37,609 bases of DNA from an uncultured Bacteroidales bacterium. GTDB lineage: Bacteria; Bacteroidota; Bacteroidia; Bacteroidales; Muribaculaceae. Both the position numbers and the translations under genes were made by a program. Positions within the stretch are counted from its first letter, which is position 1. Every line of letters begins with the position of its first letter. The notes under the pieces were generated by a model. The model made no database searches. It was not told the origin of the DNA and worked only from the letters and a program-made list of their open reading frames with translations. The DNA lies in contig CATZGB010000029.1 of the NCBI GenBank assembly GCA_958418815.1, forward strand, positions 1 to 37,609, read 5' to 3'. Positions 1 through 7,700 of this stretch are shown in pieces.

Positions 1-1
1 C

Positions 2-53
2 TAATGCCGACTTGAAAATCTATAATCAAGTCGGCTTTTTTCGGACGGATACG
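2..53 (+). repeat. 52-bp terminal inverted repeat, left copy
   Basis: These 52 bases are identical to the reverse complement of the last 52 bases of the window (37558-37609). The two copies diverge at the next base, where the left one runs into a beta-barrel gene and the right one into a rubrerythrin gene. Both genes are 5'-truncated at this point. The repeat contains a terminator-like hairpin. The simplest reading is the edge of a multicopy element at which assembly stopped; a real inversion boundary is the alternative. Confidence 0.9.
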
Positions 54-1094
54 GAATACCGCGATGTCACCTCATACGAGACCGAGTTCACCCACCGCAC
101 CACCGTGGCCGCCATTTACAGCGACTACCGCGTGGCCCTCGGCAAATGGAACATGCGCGCAGGCCTGCGGTATGAATACTCCTACCTCTCGGCCCGCTTC
201 CTCCGCCAGGGCAACGGCGACCATCCCGACTTCTCGGCCAGGCTCAACGACCTGGCCCCCTCGGCAGGAGTGTCATACAACCTCACCGACGCCATAACCC
301 TCAAGGCTTCATACAACCGCAACATACGCCGTCCGGGCATAAGCTACCTCGACCCGGCCCGCTCGGTCACCCCGACCACCGTCAGCTACGGCAATCCCGA
401 CCTCGAGAGCGAGATCTACGACAACATCTCGGCCGAATTCGGGATGTACACCAACAAGTTCAACATCTCATTCTACCTCGGCGGCACATTTGTCAACAAC
501 GCCCTCTGCGAGAAGAAATGGGTCGAGGACGACATCTCCTACTCCACCTACGGCAACATCGGCAAGAACCGCTCGATGACCTCCTGGCTCTACATGCAGT
601 GGGCGGCAGGCCCCAAGACCTCCCTCATGTGCAACTTCAGCGTGGGCTACAACTATTTCCGCAACCCCGACATGAGCCGCGGCGGCTGGTGGTGGAACCC
701 CTACCTGCGCGTCGTGCAGCAACTCCCCTGGAAGCTCGAGTGCGCAGCCAGCGGCTACTACTGGCCCGGCTCCATCAGCTCCCCCTACACAGAGTTCAAG
801 CTACTTGAAGCCACCGGCATAGGCTACACCCTCTCCCTGACCCGCCGCTTCCTGAAGGAGGACCGCCTGACCGTCACACTCTCCGCCACCAACTTCGCCG
901 GGCCCACCCACCAGGATTACCGCCTGACCACCACCACCCCGGCAAGCCTGAGCGAGTACACCGGCTTCGGCAGCGACACCCGCCGCTCAGTCTCCCTGCG
1001 CGTGGCCTTCCGCTTCGGCTCCCTCAACGCCTCCGTCAAAAAGACCGCCGCCTCCATCACCAACGACGACCTCCAGGGCCGCAAGAAAGAGTAA
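3..1094 (+). CDS. Outer-membrane beta-barrel family protein, 3' fragment
   Basis: The fragment encodes about 345 residues of alternating, aromatic-rich beta-strands typical of the C-terminal barrel of TonB-receptor-like proteins (OMP_b-brl_3 type). Recognisable stretches are GLRYEYSYLSARF, LAPSAGVSYNLTD and the RNIRRPGISYLDP segment, where strands alternate with polar loops. The N-terminal signal peptide, carboxypeptidase-regulatory domain and plug are missing. The frame is open to the window edge, but its first 13 codons or so (a TTG at 12 is the first possible start) lie in the terminal repeat and its hairpin, so genuine sequence probably begins between 41 and 54. The product would sit in the outer membrane; its ligand cannot be told from the barrel alone. 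It is either a gene interrupted by an element or an assembly junction. Confidence 0.75.
   Translation, partial: NADLKIYNQVGFFRTDTEYRDVTSYETEFTHRTTVAAIYSDYRVALGKWNMRAGLRYEYSYLSARFLRQGNGDHPDFSARLNDLAPSAGVSYNLTDAITLKASYNRNIRRPGISYLDPARSVTPTTVSYGNPDLESEIYDNISAEFGMYTNKFNISFYLGGTFVNNALCEKKWVEDDISYSTYGNIGKNRSMTSWLYMQWAAGPKTSLMCNFSVGYNYFRNPDMSRGGWWWNPYLRVVQQLPWKLECAASGYYWPGSISSPYTEFKLLEATGIGYTLSLTRRFLKEDRLTVTLSATNFAGPTHQDYRLTTTTPASLSEYTGFGSDTRRSVSLRVAFRFGSLNASVKKTAASITNDDLQGRKKE
6..41 (+). terminator. Hairpin plus T6 tract inside the terminal repeat
   Basis: A perfect 10-bp stem (GCCGACTTGA at 6-15 with TCAAGTCGGC at 26-35) encloses a 10-nt A/T-rich loop and is followed by six T residues at 36-41. 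This is the form of an intrinsic terminator for a transcript arriving from the left. It lies within the apparent reading frame of the truncated barrel gene, so that frame cannot be natural coding sequence here. The same hairpin is present in the copy at the right end. Confidence 0.7.
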
Positions 1095-1114
1095 CCCGCC
1101 GGCCACGCAAGCCT

Positions 1115-1181
1115 CACTTCCCCCATCCGCCTCCTATTCCGCGGCGCAAACGCGGAAAATCGGGGGAGGATGGGGGAAGTG
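1115..1181. terminator. Large bulged hairpin between barrel gene and tamL
   Basis: Fourteen-base arms (CACTTCCCCCATCC at 1115-1128 and its complement at 1168-1181) pair perfectly. A further CTCC/GGAG pair and an inner CCGCG/CGCGG hairpin lie between them. It starts 20 bp after the barrel stop codon and ends just before the tamL promoter. There is no T tract, so it may act as a 3'-end stabiliser or a weak terminator. Confidence 0.5.
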
Positions 1182-1195
1182 TGGCGAATTGTTGC

Positions 1196-1203
1196 TACCT
1201 TTG
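1196..1203 (+). promoter_or_regulatory. Promoter -7 element of tamL
   Basis: TACCTTTG matches the Bacteroidetes -7 consensus TAnnTTTG. No clear TTTG is seen 19-20 bp upstream. Transcription would begin near 1210, so translation starts upstream of that are excluded for the next gene. Confidence 0.65.
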
Positions 1204-1233
1204 CAGGTTGATTCATTAACCGACAATAGACCT

Positions 1234-3552
1234 GTGGCGAACCCAGCGAAGATAGCGACAAGAATTATGGCGATGGCCGTGGCGGCTGTCCTCTGCGTGA
1301 TGGCGCAGGGGTGCAGCTCGACGAAGCATGTCGCGCAGGGGAGCTACCTGCTCGACAAGGTTGACATCGCCGTGGTCGACTCATCAGGGGTCTCCACCAA
1401 AGGGCTGGTCAACTATCTGCGTCAGAGTCCCAACCACAAGGTGCTTGGATTCTGGAAGCTACAGCTCGGGATCTACAACCTCTCGGGAAAATCAGACAGC
1501 AAATTCAACCGGTGGCTCAGGAAGATTGGCCAGGAGCCGGTGATCTATGACCCGCTGCTGACCGACCAGAGCGCGCGACAGCTCAAACTGGCCCTTGTCA
1601 ACCGGGGCTACAACGACGTGGAGGTGGAGGTAGACACCGTCAGCGACGGCAAGAAGAAGATGGCTGTAAGCTACCGGCTCCGCCCCGGAGCGCCCCACAA
1701 GGTCTCCTCTTTCTCGACCGAATACACCGACTCGACGGTCAGGGCGGTGGTGGCCGCCGACTCGTTGCGGTTTCCGCTCGGCGTGGGCGACAACCTCGAC
1801 CGCAACAACCTCGACAACATCCGCGCGGTGATCACCGAGGAGATGCGCGAACGTGGCTACCTCGCTTTCACCAAGGAATACATCTCATTCACCGCCGACA
1901 CCGTGGCAGGCTCCAAGGAGGTCGACCTCAAGATGACGGTGAAGGACCCGGGGATGCGCTACCGCTTCCGCAATGTCTACATAGTCACCGACTTCTCCCC
2001 AGGCGACGACGCCACCTCCATGCGCTTCGCCGCCAACGACACCGTCCTCCATGACGGACTGAGGATTCTCTACGGGCCTGACCGGTTCCTCAGGCCCGGA
2101 GTGCTGGCCGAGCAATGCTACATACGCCCCGGCGAGCTTTATTCCGCCTCGGCGATGGACCGCACATATGAGAATTTCAACCGTCTGGCAATCCTGAAAT
2201 ATGTCAACATCGTCACCTCCCCCGCCGGAGAGGTCGACGGCGAGGAGGCCCTCGACGCGTTCGTGCTGCTGTCGCGCACAAAGAAGCAGGGGATAACATT
2301 CGAGCTGGAAGGCACCAACTCCGAGGGAGACCTCGGCGTGGGTGGCGGAGTGACCTGGACCAACCGCAACATATTCCACGGGGGTGAAATCCTCAACGTC
2401 AAGTTCCGAGGGGCATACGAGAGCCTGTCGGGCAACCTCGAGGGGCTTATCAACGACCGCTACACCGAGCTGGCCGGCGAGGTGGGCATCACATTCCCGA
2501 AGATGGAGGCGCCGTTCCTCTCCTCGGCCTTCAAGCGCCGCAACCGCGCCTCCACGGAGTTCGCCCTGACATTCATGTGGCAGGAACGGCCTGAATACAC
2601 CAGAGTAATCGCCGGCGCGGCGTGGCGCTTCAAATGGGCCGACCGCAACAACCTCACCCGACGCACATTCGACCTCATCGACCTCAACGTGGTCTCGCTG
2701 CCGCGCTCGACTGTCGATTTCATCAACCATATCGCCCCCAACAACCCGCTGCTGCGTTACAGCTATGAAGACCACTTCATCATGCGCACCGGCTACACCT
2801 GGTACCACACCAACCGCCGTCCGGCCTCGGTCAACACCGGCCTCTACCGTCTTCCTCGCCAGGTCAACACCTACACCTGGCGCGCGTCGGTCGAGACCGC
2901 GGGCAACCTCCTCTACGCCATCTCCAACATAGCGCGCCAGAAGAAGTCTGACGGGGCATACAAAATCTTCTCCATCCCCTACGCCCAATATGTCAAGGGG
3001 GAAATCGACTACACCATCAACCATGCTTTCTCTGACCGCAACTCGATATCGTTCCACGCCGGGGGCGGCGTGGGCTACCCCTACGGCAACGCCTCGATGA
3101 TACCCTTCGAGAAACGGTTCTACGCCGGAGGAGCCAACTCGGTCAGGGGTTGGAGCGTCCGCACCCTCGGCCCGGGCAGCTACGACTCGCGCAACAGCGT
3201 GACCGACTTCATCAACCAGTGTGGCGACATCTCACTGATTCTCAGCCTCGAATACCGCAACAAGCTCTTCTGGGTCTTCGAGGGGGCGGTATTCATCGAC
3301 GCGGGCAACATCTGGACCATCAAAGATTATCCCAACCAGCCTGGAGGAATGTTCCGCCTGAAATCGTTCTACAAAGAGATAGCCGCCGCCTACGGAATCG
3401 GGCTGCGCATGGATTTCACCTACTTCCTGTTGCGCTTCGATCTCGGGTTCAAGGCCCACAACCCCGCACGCGGACAGGAGCCGTGGCCGCTGATACATCC
3501 CAACTGGAACCGCGACGCGACATTCCACTTCTCCGTGGGCTATCCGTTCTGA
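1234..3552 (+). CDS. tamL: TamL-like Omp85/BamA-family outer membrane lipoprotein
   Basis: The product is an Omp85-superfamily assembly protein of the Bacteroidetes TamL type: periplasmic POTRA-like region followed by a 16-strand-type barrel. The GTG at 1234 is chosen because it yields a basic n-region (residues 1-10), a hydrophobic core and the lipobox AQGC with Cys27; the ATG at 1267 would remove the only positive charges, and the upstream start at 1189 precedes the promoter. POTRA-like alpha/beta repeats occupy roughly residues 35-360. The barrel follows and contains the Omp85 L6 signature, GGANSVRGW, in the C-terminal third. The protein ends in an aromatic residue (GYPF). By family knowledge it would work with TamB in outer-membrane protein or lipid assembly. 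The next gene begins 15 bp downstream and is probably co-transcribed. BamA is the alternative, but the lipoprotein signal favours TamL. Confidence 0.82.
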   Translation: MANPAKIATRIMAMAVAAVLCVMAQGCSSTKHVAQGSYLLDKVDIAVVDSSGVSTKGLVNYLRQSPNHKVLGFWKLQLGIYNLSGKSDSKFNRWLRKIGQEPVIYDPLLTDQSARQLKLALVNRGYNDVEVEVDTVSDGKKKMAVSYRLRPGAPHKVSSFSTEYTDSTVRAVVAADSLRFPLGVGDNLDRNNLDNIRAVITEEMRERGYLAFTKEYISFTADTVAGSKEVDLKMTVKDPGMRYRFRNVYIVTDFSPGDDATSMRFAANDTVLHDGLRILYGPDRFLRPGVLAEQCYIRPGELYSASAMDRTYENFNRLAILKYVNIVTSPAGEVDGEEALDAFVLLSRTKKQGITFELEGTNSEGDLGVGGGVTWTNRNIFHGGEILNVKFRGAYESLSGNLEGLINDRYTELAGEVGITFPKMEAPFLSSAFKRRNRASTEFALTFMWQERPEYTRVIAGAAWRFKWADRNNLTRRTFDLIDLNVVSLPRSTVDFINHIAPNNPLLRYSYEDHFIMRTGYTWYHTNRRPASVNTGLYRLPRQVNTYTWRASVETAGNLLYAISNIARQKKSDGAYKIFSIPYAQYVKGEIDYTINHAFSDRNSISFHAGGGVGYPYGNASMIPFEKRFYAGGANSVRGWSVRTLGPGSYDSRNSVTDFINQCGDISLILSLEYRNKLFWVFEGAVFIDAGNIWTIKDYPNQPGGMFRLKSFYKEIAAAYGIGLRMDFTYFLLRFDLGFKAHNPARGQEPWPLIHPNWNRDATFHFSVGYPF

Positions 3553-3567
3553 AAAAATCCACCGACT

Positions 3568-4218
3568 ATGAAACAGCTCGTCATCTTCGACCTCGACGGC
3601 ACCCTGCTCAACACAATCGCCGACCTCGGCAACGCCGCCAACCATGCCCTCGAGAAGGCCGGACTCCCAACCCATCCCCGCCAGGCATACCCGCGATTCG
3701 TCGGCAACGGGGTCAGGAAGCTCATCGAACGCGTACTCCCCGAGAGCCTGCGCACCGGCGAGAAGGTGGAGTCAATGCTCGACGACTTCAAGCAATACTA
3801 TGACAGCCACCTCACTGACTTCACTGAGCCATATCCCGGCATACCCGAACTGCTGCAAGACCTCGCCCAGCGCGGTGTCAGGCTCGCCGTGGCCTCAAAC
3901 AAATACCAGAGCGCGGTCGAGCGGCTTGTCAACCATTTCTTCCCCGGCATCCCCTGGGCGGCCATCGAGGGGCAGAAAGAGGGGATACCCGTCAAGCCCG
4001 ACCCATCAATCGTCTTCGAGATTCTGACAAAGTCGCCCACACCGAAAGCCGACGTGCTGTATGTGGGTGATTCCGGCGTTGACATGGAGACCGCGCGCCG
4101 AGCCTGTGTCGAATCCTGCGGTGTCACCTGGGGCTTCCGTCCCCTCGACGAGCTGATTGACAACCACGCCGACCATGTCGCCGGCACCACCCTGCAGCTC
4201 CTCCGCCTCATCCTCTGA
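3568..4218 (+). CDS. gph: HAD-superfamily phosphatase, phosphoglycolate phosphatase-like
   Basis: This 216-residue cytosolic enzyme has the HAD signature FDLDGT with nucleophile Asp8 and acid/base Asp10, a helical cap domain at about residues 15-90, the motif II region VAVASNK, motif III lysine in KPDPSI and motif IV GDSGVDMETARRA. Together these place it in HAD subfamily IA with phosphoglycolate phosphatases, which hydrolyse 2-phosphoglycolate or similar small phosphomonoesters with Mg2+. Length is typical. The ATG at 3568 is 15 bp past the tamL stop, so it is probably transcribed with tamL. The exact substrate is not determinable, since Gph, PpaX and other phosphatases share these motifs. 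Confidence 0.85.
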   Translation: MKQLVIFDLDGTLLNTIADLGNAANHALEKAGLPTHPRQAYPRFVGNGVRKLIERVLPESLRTGEKVESMLDDFKQYYDSHLTDFTEPYPGIPELLQDLAQRGVRLAVASNKYQSAVERLVNHFFPGIPWAAIEGQKEGIPVKPDPSIVFEILTKSPTPKADVLYVGDSGVDMETARRACVESCGVTWGFRPLDELIDNHADHVAGTTLQLLRLIL

Positions 4219-4286
4219 CAAACCCTCCACAACCATCTATCTCTCACCCTCTTACCACCACTGCTTGGAATTTTACCTGCTAAAAA

Positions 4287-4318
4287 TTTGGAGAATCGGG
4301 GGAAAGGGTGTAAATTTG
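4287..4318 (+). promoter_or_regulatory. Promoter of the cobalamin riboswitch transcript
   Basis: TTTG at 4287-4290 and TAAATTTG at 4311-4318 are separated by 20 bp, a close match to the Bacteroidetes -33/-7 promoter. The -7 element ends a few bases before the riboswitch begins, so the RNA would start essentially at the aptamer. Confidence 0.75.
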
Positions 4319-4324
4319 CCGACG

Positions 4325-4530
4325 CTTAGGTGAGAGCCATTCCGGAGTTTTACGGAGGACGCTCTCTTAAAAGGGAACCAGGTGAGAATCCTGGACAGGC
4401 CCGCTACTGTAAGTCGCAAGACTGCCTTTGCCTTTGACGCGCCACAGACCACAGGCGCGTCGGTCACTGCCGGACAGGCTCCGGCGGGAAGGCCCGCAAA
4501 GACAGGCGACAAGTCAGGAGACCTGCCTGA
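4325..4530 (+). promoter_or_regulatory. Cobalamin (B12) riboswitch aptamer
   Basis: The ordered conserved elements of the cobalamin riboswitch are all present: AAAAGGGAACCAGGTGAGAA at 4369-4388, the GGACAGGCCCGCTACTGTAA segment at 4393-4412, CACTGCCGGA around 4465, GGGAAGG around 4486 and the B12 box TCAGGAGACCTGCC at 4514-4527. Paired arms such as GCGCC/GGCGC lie between them. The class binds cobalamins and normally represses downstream expression when B12 is plentiful. A short GAGCT/AGCTC hairpin follows at about 4530-4546. No ORF of its own lies in the 185 bp between the aptamer and the ATG at 4716, so the gene controlled is the giant surface protein. The spacing and the B12 box are strong enough to make this call near certain; the direction of control is inferred from the family. 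Confidence 0.95.
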
Positions 4531-4631
4531 GCTATCTTTTCAGCTCGCTATCTCGCGGAACAGATCAGAAGCTGGCCAACACATCCCCCCACGACATCCC
4601 ATGTCTGCGGGTTGTTGCGTCAAGACCTATA

Positions 4632-4671
4632 CTCCCCGCCCTGCGTGCTGAGAAGCATACAAGGCGGGGAG
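4632..4671 (+). terminator. Putative expression-platform hairpin of the riboswitch
   Basis: CTCCCCGCC at 4632-4640 pairs perfectly with GGCGGGGAG at 4663-4671, and inner TG/CA and TGCT/AGCA pairs close on a GAGA tetraloop. The element lies between the aptamer and the start codon, 44 bp before the ATG. It is followed only by CCGCTTTAT, so it could be a weak intrinsic terminator or a structure that acts on translation. Confidence 0.55.
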
Positions 4672-4715
4672 CCGCTTTATGACGCGTGGAATCTTAACCC
4701 AACAACCTAATTATC

Positions 4716-7700
4716 ATGGCAAAATGTCATCCTTTCAGAAACAGGCACCTGCATAAGCTGGCCATCGGCGCGCTTATGCTCGTCCCGGCCACGACGATGG
4801 CCGAGACCTACAACATGCCTCAGTTCGGACGAGTGGAGAAGCAGGTGACCGAGACCATAGATTTCTATGACCTCAAAGGCACCGGCGAGATTTCCAGCTC
4901 TTCGAGCAACAACTCATTCGCAACGGTGGTGTTCACCCCCGCCAACCCCGGTGAGGCAGTGCAGATCACATTCTCGAGAATCCACCTCAAAGGCGACGGC
5001 GCCAACTATCCCGTCTCCCTGTCTGTCTTTGACGGCAATTACGATGAGGATGTGACCTATCCCACCACCACTTCGTCTGTCCCCGTCACCGACTTCCCCG
5101 ACAATGGCCGGTTGCTCAAACGATACTACTCCGCAGCTGACAAGACGCTGCTCGAAGACTCCAATGTCACCTTCACCTCATCAGACCCCGACGGCTCCCT
5201 GAGCGTCTGCTTCCTCTACAAATATGCAGCCAAGTGTGACGGATGGGAAGCCAAGGTGAACTCTGTCACCCTCACCGACCAGGAAATCCTCTCGGCCACA
5301 CCTGACTATTCCGGCGTGAACCCCCAGACCTACGGCGGCCTGAAAGGCCTCACCCTCGGCTCCCTCAACCTGATGACCTCAGGCATCCTGAACCCGTTCA
5401 GCGCCACATCCATCAGTTTCGACCTTGACGACCCCGATGGGATACTGGAGAACATAACGCTGCTCGCCAACGGCTCTCCGGTCGACTCAGAGCCGGTAAT
5501 TTCAGGCAACACATACACCTACCCCCTCGCCCGGACACTCGTGCCCGGCGACAACCTCTTCACAGTGAAGGCCGACACCAAGGCCGCGGCACCGTTCTAC
5601 GCCTCGGCTTCACTGCGGTTCACCGACATCGCCACCGACGCTCCCTTCACTCCGGCAATCGAGGCCACCGACCCTGTGGCCGTGACCGTGGCCGCGATGG
5701 TCATGATGCCAGCCGACGGCTCTCACATCACAGCCAGTGTCGAGGAGGGGAAATCAATCCTCTTCTACGACAACGGCGGCCCCTCCGCCAACTATCCCGA
5801 GCAGACCTCCGGCACCGTGACCTTCAAGCCTGCCGATGGAAGCCAGGGGAAGGTGATGCTTGACTTCTCGTCAATAGACCTGTTCAACACCAATCCCGCT
5901 AAAAATGACCAGCTGATTGTGTATGACGGCACCGAGGTGAATCCCGACCGGATTCTCGTCACATTGCTCAAGCAGACCAAGGCCCTTGTGCGCTCGACTT
6001 CTGAAGATGGCGCGCTGACCGTCAGCTTCGCCACCACCACCGGTGTCACCAAATCGGGTTGGGAGGCTACCGCTTCGCTCTTCACCCCACAGCCGATGAC
6101 GCTCTCAGGCACAGACGTGGCGGCAGCCTCCTCCGAGACCCTGGCAAGCGGCGACACCGACTGCCCGATTCTCAGGATACTCGTCAAGACCGCCAACACC
6201 GAACCCCCGCTGACCCTGTCGGGTGTCAAGCTCGACTTCGACGGCACAGAGGCGCAATGGGCCAAGGCCAAAGCCTACTACACACGCAACACCTCTTCGT
6301 TCGACCCCGCGTCAGTCATCCTTGTCGGGGAGACCGCCGTCAACTCCGCCTCCACTGAAATCACAGCCGCCGCCCCGGTTTCCCTGCTTGAGGGTGACAA
6401 CTATCTCTGGATTGTAGCCGACGTGAACCCCGAGGCTGCATCCGGCTCACGCGTGGACGCCACCGCCACCGCCCTTCTGCTCGGCGGCGAGACCGTGGAG
6501 GTCTCCCCCGCCTCCGGCTCCACAGGCCGTGAGGTTTACAATCTCGTGACCCTCTCCGACAGCCATCCTGTCAAGACCGTCTACGGCTCCATCAACATGG
6601 CCCATGAACCTTACTCCACATATTACCCCGGTTATGACGGCGTGAACAAAAACAAATACGCCACATTCATCCCGGGCCATGAAGGCCATATCTGCCAGAT
6701 TGACTTCTCGAAACTCAACCTCTATTTCTACAAGTCATCCTACTCAAGCTCGATGGACGTAACCCCGAAATTCGAGGTTTATTCCGGCACCGAGGCCACT
6801 GGAGAGCCTATTTATGTGCATACCCAGGACAACAATCTCAAATCGGGAGGTGATCCGTCGGCAATCGGCACCATACGCTCCACATCCCCCGACGGGGCTT
6901 TGACAATCCTCTTCAACGCCACCACATCCAACTCCACCTCCACATCGAAAGGGGCGGATTACGGCATCGCCGCCATCGTGAGCGAATACCAGTCAAAGCC
7001 CATGACGCTTACCTCAGCCCAGGGAATCTCATCGGGTCTCGAAGCTGTGGCCATCTCATCGGCTGTCAATGTCCCGGCAGTAGGGCTGGTGGTAACCACC
7101 GATGGCGACTCATCCCCCCTCACACTCGACAACGTCACATTCGGCATCAAGGCCGACGCGTCGGTCTACACCGCCGTCAAGCTCGCCGCCTCTGGCAAAC
7201 GCGCGTCTTACAAGGACGCCGAGGTGATAGCCACCGGCGAGATTACCCCCGAGGGTGAGGTGACATTCACCCCTGCCATCCCCCTGGCCGAAGGTGAGAA
7301 CCATTTCTGGCTGCTGGGCGACATATCCCCCGAAGCGGCTCCCGCCACCATCATTGACGCAAAAATCAACACTCTGACAATCAATGGCGAGCCTGCCACA
7401 GTCGACAACGCCGACCCCGAGGGTGAAATACTGACCGTCAACACCTATGACCCCATTCTCGGCGACAAAGGGCAGGTGGTGGAGGTAGGCCAGTACCCCG
7501 TGCTGATCAACGGTGTCACCGCCGCCTACATGACCAACGAATACACAATCACCGCCCGCCCCGCCTACGAGGGTGGCAAGGTGACCGCGACCTTCACTGA
7601 GGGAGCGTTCAATGTCAACACCTCCAACCAGTACATCACCGTGATCGGTGGAGCCGAACCTTTCGGAGTCGACTACAACACCGTCTACCCCGTCTCCGTG

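Noticed and set aside
1180..1191. TGTGGCGAATTG, shared between the tamL promoter region and 18188-18199 before the sensor gene
   Set aside because: The distance to the -7 element differs (4 versus 12 bp) and the genes are unrelated, so a common operator is unlikely; chance or composition explains it.
1885..3057. Long minus-strand ORF (390 codons) opposite tamL
   Set aside because: It is a shadow frame in GC-rich coding DNA: no family resemblance, no promoter, and wholly inside a well-supported gene.
4382..4682. Small plus-strand ORFs within and after the B12 riboswitch
   Set aside because: They cover the conserved aptamer elements and show no protein-like composition; the RNA explains the sequence.
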